A DNA stretch of 64,000 bases, from contig JAWKWX010000003.1 of NCBI GenBank assembly GCA_041397305.1, forward strand, positions 372,001 through 436,000, given 5' to 3'. How positions within the stretch are numbered: position 1 is the first letter of the stretch; each line of letters begins with the position of its first letter. Position numbers and translations under genes: made by a program. Source of the DNA: TMP-24 sp041397305. Lineage in GTDB: Bacteria; Pseudomonadota; Alphaproteobacteria; Rhodobacterales; Rhodobacteraceae. The notes under the pieces are model-generated. The model was given only the letters and a program-made list of their open reading frames with translations. It was not told where the DNA came from and made no database searches. This document shows, piece after piece, positions 33,566 to 41,921 of this stretch.

Positions 33566-34060
33566 TCAGCGCTTCGAGAACTGGAAGCTGCGGCGGGCCT
33601 TGGCCTTGCCGTATTTCTTCCGTTCGACGACACGGCTGTCACGGGTCAGGAAGCCTGCCGCCTTCAGCGCGCCGCGCAAGCTGGGCTCATAAAGCTGCAG
33701 CGCTTTCGAGATGCCGTGCTTGACCGCACCGGCCTGGCCCGAAAGCCCGCCGCCAGCGACCGTCGCATAGACGTCGAACTGGCCTTCCACATTGGTGATC
33801 TGGAAGGGCTGCTTGAGGATCATCTGCAGAACCGGACGCGCGAAGTAGGCGTTGATGTCCTTGCCGTTCACCATGACCTTGCCCGAACCCGGCTTGATCC
33901 AGACACGGGCGACCGCGTCCTTGCGCTTGCCGGTGGCGTAGGAACGGCCGAGCTTGTCGCGCTGCGGCGCGCGGGGCGCGGCTTCAGCGGCGGCGGGCGC
34001 GGCGGACGAGACGGCGGCTTTCAGATCGTCGAGGGACTTGATTTCGTCGGCCATCTTCAT
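33566..34060 (-). CDS. rpsI: 30S ribosomal protein S9
   Basis: 164 residues, longer than E. coli S9 (130) because of an N-terminal Ala-rich extension (SLDDLKAAVSSAAPAAAEAAPRAPQ), usual in Rhodobacterales. The core is standard: LGRSYATGKRKDAVARVWIKPGSGKVMVNGKDINAYFARP and the C-terminal SRVVERKKYGKAKARRSFQFSKR with the tail that reaches the P-site tRNA. It overlaps rplM by four bases. Confidence 0.97.
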   Translation of the reverse strand: MKMADEIKSLDDLKAAVSSAAPAAAEAAPRAPQRDKLGRSYATGKRKDAVARVWIKPGSGKVMVNGKDINAYFARPVLQMILKQPFQITNVEGQFDVYATVAGGGLSGQAGAVKHGISKALQLYEPSLRGALKAAGFLTRDSRVVERKKYGKAKARRSFQFSKR

Positions 34061-34521
34061 GCGCTCCGGGTGTTCTTCGGGTTCATCGACTTGACGTCGA
34101 GGACTTCGGGGTTCTGCGCCTCGTGCGGATGGGCGGTACCGGCGTAAACGCGCAGGTGCGTCATCTGCTGGCGGCCAAGGCGGTTGCGGGTGATCATCCG
34201 CTCGACGGCCTTCGTCACTACGCGTTCGGGGTGATTGCCTTCCAGCACCTGCTCGGCGGTGCGGAACTTGATGCCGCCCGGATAGCCGGTGTGCCAGTAG
34301 TAACGCTTGTCGGCGCGCTTGTTGCCGGTCATCTGCACCTTGTCGGCGTTGATGACGATCACATTGTCACCCATGTCCATATGGGGGGTGAAGGTGGCCT
34401 TGTGCTTGCCACGCAGACGGTTGGCGACGATCGTCGCGAGGCGGCCCAGAACGACGCCTTCGGCATCGATCAGGATCCACTTCTTCTCGATCTCCGCCGG
34501 TTTTGCGGTATAGGTCTTCAT
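34057..34521 (-). CDS. rplM: 50S ribosomal protein L13
   Basis: 154 residues from MKTYTAKPAEIEKKWILID. L13 motifs: GVVLGRLATIVANRLRGKHKATFTPHMDMGDNVIVINADKVQMTGNK, YYWHTGYPGG and AVERMITRNRLGRQQMTHLRVYAG. The ATG at 34521 is the conserved start; the open frame above it has no support. It heads the two-gene rplM-rpsI operon. Confidence 0.97.
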   Translation of the reverse strand: MKTYTAKPAEIEKKWILIDAEGVVLGRLATIVANRLRGKHKATFTPHMDMGDNVIVINADKVQMTGNKRADKRYYWHTGYPGGIKFRTAEQVLEGNHPERVVTKAVERMITRNRLGRQQMTHLRVYAGTAHPHEAQNPEVLDVKSMNPKNTRSA

Positions 34522-34620
34522 TGTCAGCCCTTCGAGTTCGGGATCTTTCAGGCAGCCCGGAAGCCGCCCGGAATTCGGATGGGGGCTTTTCTCCGATCTT
34601 GCGGTGCCGGTCAAGGGCAG

Positions 34621-34690
34621 AGCATGTTATTTAATGAAGCAATATCAATGCCTTGTAAAATAGGTATTATATTACCCCAGTTTTCGATGC
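34621..34690. promoter_or_regulatory. AT-rich patch with a near-palindrome upstream of rplM
   Basis: A 70-base tract that is strikingly AT-rich for this genome. It contains GGTATTATATTACC (34663-34676), an inverted repeat with one mismatched pair, and several TATAAT-like sequences (TATTAT, TTATTT). It lies between rplM and the plus-strand zinc protein gene and probably holds promoters for one or both. No function is shown. Confidence 0.35.
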
Positions 34691-34802
34691 ACCAGGGTCA
34701 CATCTCGGGTGGCCATGTGCCCGCTCGGCGCCGCGGGGCGTGACAGACAGGCGGGCTTGTGGTCTCCTTCCGGACAGACTTTTCCAGCCGGACCCAGCGC
34801 AC

Positions 34803-35027
34803 ATGCCGCCCACGGGATCGAAGAGCGACAAGACCCAGCCCGTCAAGCGGCGCTGCAACCGCTGCCACGGATTCGGGCGCGCACCCTGCCGGATCTGCGG
34901 CGGCAAGGGTCAGGTGCTGATGGGCACGGATGTCTTTGGCCGGGCCAGGTTCGAACGCTGCGGCGGCTGTTTCGGCACCAAGACCACGCGCTGCGCCACC
35001 TGCGGCGGCGAAGGATTCGTCACCTGA
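34803..35027 (+). CDS. Small DnaJ-type zinc-finger protein
   Basis: 74 residues from MPPTGSKSDKTQPVKRR. Four Cys pairs are seen: CNRCHGFGRAPCRICGGKG, CGGCFGT and CATCGGEG, i.e. CxxCxGxG-like repeats as in the DnaJ cysteine-rich domain, with no J-domain. Such orphan zinc proteins occur in Rhodobacterales and may bind RNA, or be chaperone-like; no role is known. The stop at 35027 lies just before the convergent PaaI gene. Confidence 0.7.
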   Translation: MPPTGSKSDKTQPVKRRCNRCHGFGRAPCRICGGKGQVLMGTDVFGRARFERCGGCFGTKTTRCATCGGEGFVT

Positions 35028-35033
35028 TGTCGC

Positions 35034-35471
35034 TCAGCCCCGGTCGGGCGGGATAGAATAGGTCATCGACGCCCGCGCAACCGGCACATTGCTGCCGTCC
35101 GACCTGATCAGCACGTCGCCCACCACGAGCACCCGCCCGAGCTTCAGAAGCCGCGCCTCGGCGATCAGATCGCGGCCCGCCTCGGGTTTTCGCAGGAAAT
35201 CGACGCTGGCATTGGTGGTGACCGCCAGCGCCACCGGCCCGATCCGGGCGAGCAGCGCCAGATAGACCGCCACATCGGCCAGCCCGAAGATCGAAGGGCC
35301 CGAGACGGTACCGCCCGGGCGCAGATGCCGCTCCCCGACTTTCAGGCGAATGACGATCCCGTCCGCGGTCAGCCGCTCGACGGCAAAATCGCCGCGTACC
35401 TGCGGGAACTCGCGCTCGATGAAGTCAGAGAGGTCGGCCTCGCTCATGACTGTCCCGGCAATGGTCGGCAT
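35034..35471 (-). CDS. PaaI-family hotdog thioesterase
   Basis: Hotdog-fold acyl-CoA thioesterase, 145 residues from MPTIAGTVMSEADLS. HLRPGGTVSGPSIFGLADVAVYLALLARIGPVALAVTTNASVDFLRKP is the family core with the helix and catalytic Asp position. The ATG at 35471 has GGAGGGAAG just upstream; a second in-frame ATG at 35447 is possible. It is divergent from an enoyl-CoA hydratase gene, which suggests acyl-CoA metabolism. Confidence 0.85.
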   Translation of the reverse strand: MPTIAGTVMSEADLSDFIEREFPQVRGDFAVERLTADGIVIRLKVGERHLRPGGTVSGPSIFGLADVAVYLALLARIGPVALAVTTNASVDFLRKPEAGRDLIAEARLLKLGRVLVVGDVLIRSDGSNVPVARASMTYSIPPDRG

Positions 35472-35541
35472 CTTCCCTCCCCGCGCATCCCGCCCTAGAC
35501 TTCCATGAGCCAGACTTTCTCGAACCCGTGGAAATGACAAG

Positions 35542-36336
35542 ATGAGCGAACCGATCCTTTTGCGCCGGAACGACGGGCCAATTGCCATCCTGACCCTCAA
35601 TGCGCCCGGAAGCCTCAACGCGCTGTCGGATGCGATGCTTGCGGCGCTGAAGGCAGAGTTCCAGGCGCTGATGACCGACCGGGCCGCGCGCGTGGTTGTC
35701 CTGCGGGCGAACGGCAAGGCTTTCTGCGCCGGACATGATCTGAAGGAAATGCAGGCGGGCCGCGCGGCACCCGACAAGGGACGCGCCTATTTCGAAGGCC
35801 TCTTCGCGCGCTGCGCCGAGGTGATGCAGATGATCCCCGCCCTGCCCCAGCCGGTCATTGCCGAAGTACAGGGCATCGCCACCGCTGCTGGCTGCCAGCT
35901 TGTGGCCTCCTGCGATCTTGCGATCGCGGCGGAGGGCACGCGCTTTGGCGTGAACGGCGTGAACATCGGGCTCTTCTGCTCCACCCCGATGGTGGCTCTT
36001 TCCCGCAACGTGCCGCGCAAGGTGGCATTCGAGATGCTGACCACAGGCGATTTCATCCCTGCCGCCCGGGCGGCGGAGGTCGGGCTGGTGAACCGGGTGG
36101 TCGCGCCCGACGCACTGGCGGCCGAGGTCCGGGCGCTGGCCGAAAAGATCGCGGCCAAACTGTCGGCGGCGGTCAAGATCGGCAAGCGCGCCTTCCATGA
36201 CCAGATCGGCCTGTCGCTTGCCGATGCCTACGCCCATGCGGGCGCGGTGATGGTCGAGAACATGCTCTGGCGCGACACCGACGAGGGGATCGCCGCCTTC
36301 CTCGAGAAGCGCCCCCCCGACTGGCCGGTCAAGTAG
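35542..36336 (+). CDS. Enoyl-CoA hydratase/isomerase family protein
   Basis: Crotonase-fold protein of 264 residues. The oxyanion-hole parts are KAFCAGHDLKEMQ and QGIATAAGCQLVASCDLAIAAEGTRFGVNGVNIGLF. The usual catalytic Glu pair is not both present in GCQLVASCDLA, as in the ECHDC3-like subfamily, so hydratase activity is uncertain. It is preceded by a divergent thioesterase. A G/C-rich hairpin region follows at 36361. Confidence 0.85.
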   Translation: MSEPILLRRNDGPIAILTLNAPGSLNALSDAMLAALKAEFQALMTDRAARVVVLRANGKAFCAGHDLKEMQAGRAAPDKGRAYFEGLFARCAEVMQMIPALPQPVIAEVQGIATAAGCQLVASCDLAIAAEGTRFGVNGVNIGLFCSTPMVALSRNVPRKVAFEMLTTGDFIPAARAAEVGLVNRVVAPDALAAEVRALAEKIAAKLSAAVKIGKRAFHDQIGLSLADAYAHAGAVMVENMLWRDTDEGIAAFLEKRPPDWPVK

Positions 36337-36360
36337 GGGGCAGTCGGCCCCCCCCCCGGC

Positions 36361-36415
36361 CCCGGACCAGGGTCCGGGACCTCCCCCGAGGAGATTTGCG
36401 AACGGAAGATGAAAC
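36361..36415. repeat. Hairpin plus diverged CCCCGAGG..AAGATGAA element, convergent gap
   Basis: CCCGGACC (36361-36368) pairs with GGTCCGGG (36371-36378), and CCCCCGAGGAGATTTGCG..GGAAGATGAAA follows (36381-36415). The latter resembles the intergenic element at 20923 and 27798. It lies between the convergent enoyl-CoA hydratase and M32 peptidase genes and likely ends both transcripts. Confidence 0.45.
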
Positions 36416-36418
36416 TGG

Positions 36419-37891
36419 TCAGAGCCGGTAGATCGCGCCGAACTTCTCTTCGAGATAGCCAAGCAGCGGCTCCGCCGAGGGCTCGGACCCGCAGGCCAGT
36501 GCGATCGTCTCGCGCGGCGTGCGCAGCCCGCCGTGACGCTGGAGGTTGGCGAGAAGCCAGTCGGTCGCCGGTCTCGCATCGCCCTTCGCGAGGTTTGCGT
36601 CGAGGTCGGGGACCGCGGCGCGCAGCGCCTGATGCAGGCAACCCGCATAGAGATTGCCGAGCGAATAGGTGGGGAAATAGCCCATGAGACCGCACGACCA
36701 GTGCACATCCTGCAGGACGCCGTTGGAAGGCTTGTCGACCGCATAGCCGAAATCGGCCTTGAAGCGGGTGTTCCATGCCTCTTCCAGATCGGCAACCGCC
36801 AACCGCCCGGCGATCAGGTCGCGTTCGAGGTCGAAGCGCAGCATGATATGAAGGTTATACTGCACCTCGTCCGCCTCGGTGCGGATATAGCCTTTGTGGA
36901 CCCTGTTTGCGGTCGCATAGAAGGCCTCGGCATCATCGATGCCGAAGGCGCCGAACCTTTCCTTCATCCGCCCGAAAAGCCAGCCGGTGAAGGCATGCGA
37001 ACGGCCCAGCTGGTTTTCGTAGATGCGGCTCTGGCTTTCGTGGACGCCCATCGACACGCCCTGACCGAGCGGGGTCAGCAGGTAGGCCTGGTCGATGCCA
37101 AGCTCGTAACAGGCGTGACCCACCTCGTGGATCGTCGAATAGAGACAGTTGAACGGGTCGCGTTCGGCCACCCGGGTGGTGATGCGGACATCATTGCCCG
37201 AACCCGACGAAAAGGGATGGACGGCAAGGTCGAGCCGCCCGCGCGACCAGTCATAGGCGAAAGCGTCCGCAACCTCGCGCGCAAGCGCCAGCTGCCCCTC
37301 CTTCGGGAAGGCATGATCCAGCGGCCGGGGCTGGTGGCCGGAGCCCAGAACCGCCTCGCGAAGCGCCACAAGGCGCGGACGCATGGCCGAGAACATCGCG
37401 GCCAGATCGGCGGCGGTGGCGCCCGGCTCGTAATCCTCGATCAGCGCGTCATAGGCGTCGCCGCCCGCGGCCAGCGCCTGACCCTTCTCGCGGATCAGCG
37501 CCACGATCCGCTCAAGCGTCGGCAGGAAAAGGGCGACATCGTCCTTCGCCCGCGCCTCGGCCCAGACATGCTGGGCGACCGAGGTCTGGCGCGCAATCTC
37601 GGAGGCCAGTTTCGCGGGCACCCGCGCGGTCCTGAGGTAGGTGCGCGAGATGAGGTCGAGCGCGCGGTTGCCCGCCGCGTCCGGCGCCTTGGCCTTGGCC
37701 AGCCAGTCGGCAAGCCGCGGATCGGTGCGCCGGGCATGCAGCACGCTTTCGATCGCCGCCATCTCCTCGCCACGCTGGTCGGCGCCGCCGGGGGGCATCA
37801 CCGTTTCCTGATCCCAGCCGAGACGGCCGGCGATCTGGGCCAGCGCCTCGGTTTCGCGCTGGAACGACATCAGTTCGGAAAAGGCGGTCAT
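36419..37891 (-). CDS. M32 family metallocarboxypeptidase (Taq-type)
   Basis: 490 residues. The zinc site HEVGH is at 255-259 (YSTIHEVGHACYE), and LGQGVSMGVHESQSRIYENQLGRS holds the third ligand Glu. DVRITTRV and the all-helical architecture match the M32 family, which trims C-terminal residues from peptides in the cytoplasm. Start MTAFSELMSFQRET at 37891, overlapping the ctaA stop by four bases. Normal length; no broken motifs. Confidence 0.93.
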   Translation of the reverse strand: MTAFSELMSFQRETEALAQIAGRLGWDQETVMPPGGADQRGEEMAAIESVLHARRTDPRLADWLAKAKAPDAAGNRALDLISRTYLRTARVPAKLASEIARQTSVAQHVWAEARAKDDVALFLPTLERIVALIREKGQALAAGGDAYDALIEDYEPGATAADLAAMFSAMRPRLVALREAVLGSGHQPRPLDHAFPKEGQLALAREVADAFAYDWSRGRLDLAVHPFSSGSGNDVRITTRVAERDPFNCLYSTIHEVGHACYELGIDQAYLLTPLGQGVSMGVHESQSRIYENQLGRSHAFTGWLFGRMKERFGAFGIDDAEAFYATANRVHKGYIRTEADEVQYNLHIMLRFDLERDLIAGRLAVADLEEAWNTRFKADFGYAVDKPSNGVLQDVHWSCGLMGYFPTYSLGNLYAGCLHQALRAAVPDLDANLAKGDARPATDWLLANLQRHGGLRTPRETIALACGSEPSAEPLLGYLEEKFGAIYRL

Positions 37892-39042
37892 TTGGCATCC
37901 CGGATGGAGGTGACGATCGGATAGAGCGCCCGGTGGCGGGCGCGCAGGATGAGGGTGAACAGAAGGATCGCGCCCGCCTGGTGGGCGAGGCCCAGCGGCA
38001 GGGGCGCGGCATGCAGCACCGTGACGATGCCGAGCACCACCTGCCCGAACAGGATCGCCGCCATCCAGTCGAACGCCTGACGCGTGCGCGGATGGGCGGA
38101 GCCGCGGGCCCGCCACCAGACGAAAAGCCCGAAGGCGAAAGTCACATAGCCCATCAGCCGGTGCATGAACTGGACAAGGCCGGGGTTTTCGAAGAAGGCC
38201 CGCCAGGTGGCGCCGCCGTCCGGCACATAGAAGGCATCGGCTGGAAAGAAGCTCTCGCCCATCAGGGGCCAGGTCGGAAAGGCCCTGCCCGCGTCGATCC
38301 CGGCGACGAGGGCACCGAGGAGCACTTGCAGGAAGGCCGCATGCATCAGCCCCGTCGACAGGCGGAAAAGCCGCTCCTCCCGAGAGCGGCGCGCCTGCAG
38401 GAGCCAGCCTTCGGGCCGGGCGAGCGTGAGAATATGCCAGGCTGTCAGGCCGAGGATGACGAAGGCAAGGCCGAGATGGGTCGCCAACCGGTAAGAGGCG
38501 ACATCGACCATCTTGCCCTCAAGGCCCGACGATACCATCCACCAGCCGATCGCGCCCTGCAGGCCGCCGAGCGCGCCAAGCGCGAGCAGGCGCCTTGTCC
38601 AGCCGACGGGGATCCGCCGCGTCGCCCAGAAGAACAGGAACCCGAGCACCCAGACAAGGCCGATGGTGCGGCCGAGCTGCCGATGACCCCATTCCCACCA
38701 GTAGATCGACTTGAAACCCTGAAGCGTCATCTGGCTGTTCTGCAGCTGGAATTCGGGGCTTTGCCGGTATTTGTCGAATTCCGCCTGCCAGCTCGCCTCG
38801 TTCAGGGGCGGCAGCGCGCCGGTCACCGGGCGCCATTCGGTGATCGACAGGCCGCTGTCTGTCAGCCTTGTCAGGCCGCCCACCAGGATCATCGCCGTCA
38901 CCAGCAGGAAGATCGCCACCAGCCAGCGCCGGATCGGCCCGCGCCCCCTGCCCTTTTCGGCATCGATCATGCCGCCTTTCGGCGCGGCGGGCGCCTCGGC
39001 CCCCGCCTTCACCTCTTCAAAAATCGCGCGTTTGGGGCTCAT
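37888..39042 (-). CDS. ctaA: Heme A synthase (COX15/CtaA)
   Basis: Converts heme O to heme A for cytochrome c oxidase, in the inner membrane. 384 residues from MSPKRAIFEEVKAG. Eight or so helices; conserved histidine regions TRLTDSGLSITEWRPVTGALPPL, WWEWGHRQLGRTIGL, LATHLGLAFV, FMHRLMGYVTF and LAHQAGAIL. The ATG at 39042 is preferred to a longer reading with a basic Pro-rich lead. M32 peptidase follows by overlap. Confidence 0.93.
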   Translation of the reverse strand: MSPKRAIFEEVKAGAEAPAAPKGGMIDAEKGRGRGPIRRWLVAIFLLVTAMILVGGLTRLTDSGLSITEWRPVTGALPPLNEASWQAEFDKYRQSPEFQLQNSQMTLQGFKSIYWWEWGHRQLGRTIGLVWVLGFLFFWATRRIPVGWTRRLLALGALGGLQGAIGWWMVSSGLEGKMVDVASYRLATHLGLAFVILGLTAWHILTLARPEGWLLQARRSREERLFRLSTGLMHAAFLQVLLGALVAGIDAGRAFPTWPLMGESFFPADAFYVPDGGATWRAFFENPGLVQFMHRLMGYVTFAFGLFVWWRARGSAHPRTRQAFDWMAAILFGQVVLGIVTVLHAAPLPLGLAHQAGAILLFTLILRARHRALYPIVTSIRDAK

Positions 39043-39264
39043 GTCTCGCTCGTCTGGCAACCGCTGGCAACCGGACGTGAGACGAGGCGGGCGCGGGCCG
39101 GGGTTCAAGGGACCGCGACGCGGCGCAGGCGAAGCCCGTTCGCGAGTCATGCTGGCAGGGTCCGCTCACGAGCCTGTGGGCAGAGCCCGCACCGGCCCGA
39201 AAAGCAACGCGCAAGCGGCGCGATGAGGGCCTGCTCGCGCGCCGCCCGATGTCGTCGCCCCCTA

Positions 39265-39573
39265 CTACATCAGCTCGTCGCTGACACAGGCCCGCAGTGC
39301 CGCGGGCACGCGCGATTCCGGCACCTCGACCGTCACGCTGCCCTCTCCGGTCTGCCGGGTGATGCGGTAGACGAATTCGTCCGGCATCGGTGCGGGCGGG
39401 CTTTCCTCGCTGACCAGGGCCTCAAGACGGGCCTGGTCGGCAGCGCTCAGATCCGACAGGGACATCGTGCCATGGCTGCGGATGCGCGCGCCCGGGCCCC
39501 CGAAGCCCGCCAGGCCCCCGATCCGTTCGACATCGACGACCGCCTCGGGGTTTTTCTCTTTTTCGTCCGTCAC
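39265..39573 (-). CDS. Emfourin-type protealysin inhibitor
   Basis: 102 residues with a GTG start at 39573, overlapping the stop of the M4 protease by four bases (GTGA). Seen: DVERIGGLAGFGGPGARIRS and DEFVYRITRQTGEGSVTVEVPESRVPAALRACVSDEL. The arrangement, size and VERxGGxAG pattern match emfourin, the cytosolic inhibitor encoded next to protealysin in Serratia. The role is inferred from operon and similarity of pattern, not from a search. Confidence 0.7.
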   Translation of the reverse strand: MTDEKEKNPEAVVDVERIGGLAGFGGPGARIRSHGTMSLSDLSAADQARLEALVSEESPPAPMPDEFVYRITRQTGEGSVTVEVPESRVPAALRACVSDELM

Positions 39574-40607
39574 AGACCGACCTTCTTCCATCCCAGATCG
39601 AGCGCAGCCATCACCTTGGCATCCTTCGGATAAAGCGACGCCGCCGCCTTGCGTGTGCGCCTGGCGAAAGCCGCCATCCTGAGGTTCGGCGACGGCCGGT
39701 AGCCCGTCATCGCCTTGTACCATATCTGGCCCATCTTCTCCCAACTCTTTCCGCCAAGCGCCTTGGCGGCGGTGGTGAAGGCCAGGTTCGGCACGCCGCT
39801 GGAATGATGCGGGTCCATGCCGTTCTGATACTGGCTGAAATGGGTGATCTGCGGCGCGAGCGCATGTTTCGCTGCCGGATCGGCCATGTCGCGCAGGCAG
39901 GTATAGCCGCCCGCCTTCGCCGCCGGTCCCATGATGTCTGCGCCGATCAGCCAGTCGGCCTGCGCGACCGTCTGGCCCGCCTGCCATTGCCGGAACATCG
40001 AGCCGAACACATCCGACAGGCTTTCGTTCAACCCGCCCGCCTGATTGGTATAGGCGAGCTGGACCGTATATTGGGTCACGCCGTGGGTGATCTCATGGGC
40101 GATCACGTCGTTGCCCCTGGTGAAATCGAGGAAAATCCGCCCGTCGCCGTCGCCGTAGGTCATCTGCACGCCATTCCAGAAGGCGTTGTTGTAGTCGACC
40201 CCGTAATGGATCGAGGAGACGAGCGACATGCTCTGATCGTCGATCGAATTGCGCCCGAAGACCTTCGCATAGAATTTCGCCAGTTCCGTCGTTTCGGTGA
40301 AGGCGGTCTTGGCAGTATTGTCGCCGGAACTTCCCGGCGTCGTCACCGGCGCGCCGGGCAATGCTGTGCCATGCTGGCAATCATAGATCAGTACCTTCGG
40401 CGGCGTCGCCGCCATCGGTTTTTCCAGCCCCGGCACGATCTGCATGCCAAGCCGCGTCAGACGCTGGTTCTGCACGCGCAGCTTGCGGATCTCGGCATCG
40501 AGCAAGGCTGTGCGCTCCATCGCCGCGCGGGTCGGCGCTTCCAGGCTTTCATTGTGGGAAAGTCGTTCGAGAACATCCTTGGGAATGATGAAACAATGGC
40601 CACACAT
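39570..40607 (-). CDS. Protealysin-like M4 family neutral metalloprotease
   Basis: 345 residues from MCGHCFIIPKDVLERL. Zinc site HEITH (171-175), third ligand in GGLNESLSD (about 195), and the later DPHHSSGVPNLAF with the His that stabilises the transition state. No signal peptide; the short N-terminal propeptide of about 55 residues (FIIPKDVLERL..RRTLR-like) is the protealysin class. AGGGAGGTGATT precedes the ATG. It is co-translated with an emfourin-type inhibitor, so the active protease is probably restrained in the cytoplasm. Confidence 0.9.
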   Translation of the reverse strand: MCGHCFIIPKDVLERLSHNESLEAPTRAAMERTALLDAEIRKLRVQNQRLTRLGMQIVPGLEKPMAATPPKVLIYDCQHGTALPGAPVTTPGSSGDNTAKTAFTETTELAKFYAKVFGRNSIDDQSMSLVSSIHYGVDYNNAFWNGVQMTYGDGDGRIFLDFTRGNDVIAHEITHGVTQYTVQLAYTNQAGGLNESLSDVFGSMFRQWQAGQTVAQADWLIGADIMGPAAKAGGYTCLRDMADPAAKHALAPQITHFSQYQNGMDPHHSSGVPNLAFTTAAKALGGKSWEKMGQIWYKAMTGYRPSPNLRMAAFARRTRKAAASLYPKDAKVMAALDLGWKKVGL

Positions 40608-40731
40608 AATCACCTCCCTGCTGAAAATGGATGCGGGAAGGATAGCGCATTTGGTCGCTCTATTGGGTAAATTGACTTGGCGTAATGCCCGCATAGGCTG
40701 ATTTTGGCCGACCCCGGATCGCGGGCTTTTT

Positions 40732-41472
40732 TCAGCTCTTGTCGCGGTGCCGGACGATCTGGCGCAGCATGCCGTGCAGCGTCTGGACATCGGCCCGGGT
40801 GAAGGGCATGCGGCTCCAGAGATTGCGGAGGTTGAGCTTCATGCCCTCGGCCTTGGTCGGCGGGAAAAAGAAACCGGCCTCCGTGAGCCGCTCCTCGTAA
40901 TGATCGCCAAGCTTCTCAACCTCAAGAAGGCTCGCGAATTCGGTCCGCGCCATTTCCACCACTTCCGCCGGGCGGTCGCTGGTCTGGCGCATCCATTCAT
41001 AGGCGCAGAGCAGTACCGCCTGCCCGAGGTTCAGCGAGGCGAAATCGGGATTGACCGGCACCGAGATGATCGCATTCGCGCGCGCCACATCGTCGTTTTC
41101 CAGACCCGCGCGTTCGGGTCCGAACAGAACGGCGACCTTCTGGCCCGAGGCAGACAGCGCGCGCGCATGTTCCATCGCCCGTTCCGGCGTCATCACCGGC
41201 TTCGTCAGTTCCCGCCCGCGCGCGGTGGTGGCGAAGACATAGGCGCAATCGGCGATCGCCTCGGGCAGGGTCTGAAAGACCCCGGCATGATCCAGCACCC
41301 GCCCCGCCGCACCCGAGGCCATGGCGACGGCGCGCGGATTGGGCCAGCCGTCGCGCGGGTCGACAAGCCGCATCTGCGTCAGCGAAAAATTCAGCATCGC
41401 CCGCGCGGCGGCGCCGATATTCTCCCCCATCTGGGGCCGGACGAGGATGAAGGTCGGCTGCAGGTCTGACAT
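40732..41472 (-). CDS. trmJ: SpoU-class RNA methyltransferase (TrmJ-like)
   Basis: 246 residues. Knotted methyltransferase motifs: PTFILVRPQMGENIGAAARAMLNF, VAVLFGPERAGLENDDVARANAIISVPVNPDFASLNLGQAVLLCAYEW. This is the TrmJ type, which 2'-O-methylates position 32 of some tRNAs. Start at 41472; no strong ribosome site is visible, and the preceding frame is shared with other proteins. Divergent from the TfoX gene. Confidence 0.85.
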   Translation of the reverse strand: MSDLQPTFILVRPQMGENIGAAARAMLNFSLTQMRLVDPRDGWPNPRAVAMASGAAGRVLDHAGVFQTLPEAIADCAYVFATTARGRELTKPVMTPERAMEHARALSASGQKVAVLFGPERAGLENDDVARANAIISVPVNPDFASLNLGQAVLLCAYEWMRQTSDRPAEVVEMARTEFASLLEVEKLGDHYEERLTEAGFFFPPTKAEGMKLNLRNLWSRMPFTRADVQTLHGMLRQIVRHRDKS

Positions 41473-41535
41473 GGCTCTATCGGTCGGGATCGGGGCCTGA
41501 TACTTTGGCAGGGGCATTCTGGCAAGGAGGCGGTC

Positions 41536-41862
41536 ATGGCCTGGGACGAGGGGCTGGCCCAGTTGATGCGCGAGGATCTGGCGGGCGAGGCGATCACCGA
41601 GAAGAAGATGTTCGGCGGTCTGGCTTTCCTGATGAACGGCCATATGGTCTGCGGCATCCACAAGGGTGGCGCCATGTTCCGGGTGGGCAAGCCGAACGAG
41701 GCGGCGGCACTGGCGATCCCCGGTGCGGCGCCGATGATGTTCACCGGCAAGCCGATGGCGGGGATGGTCGATTTCTCCGACGAGGCCACCGCCGACGATG
41801 CGCGCCGCGGGCAGGTGATGAAACTGGCGCTTGGCTTCGTGAAGGGCCTGCCGCCGAAATGA
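41536..41862 (+). CDS. TfoX/Sxy N-terminal domain protein
   Basis: 108 residues: MAWDEGLAQLMREDLAG, then ITEKKMFGGLAFLMNGHMVCGIHKGGAMFRVGK, DFSDEATADDARRGQVMKLALGFV. This is the TfoX N-terminal domain, in a small stand-alone form found in many non-competent bacteria; regulatory meaning unclear. ATG at 41536 follows GGAGGCGGTC. Confidence 0.88.
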   Translation: MAWDEGLAQLMREDLAGEAITEKKMFGGLAFLMNGHMVCGIHKGGAMFRVGKPNEAAALAIPGAAPMMFTGKPMAGMVDFSDEATADDARRGQVMKLALGFVKGLPPK

Positions 41863-41921
41863 CGGGACGGATGGCAAAGGCGGGCGATCTGCGCTAAGGG
41901 GCGGCGAAACGTGAGGATGCC

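Noticed and set aside
36419..38116. An N-terminal extension of the M32 peptidase
   Set aside because: The start at 37891 matches the family and overlaps the ctaA stop. The extension is ctaA read in another frame.
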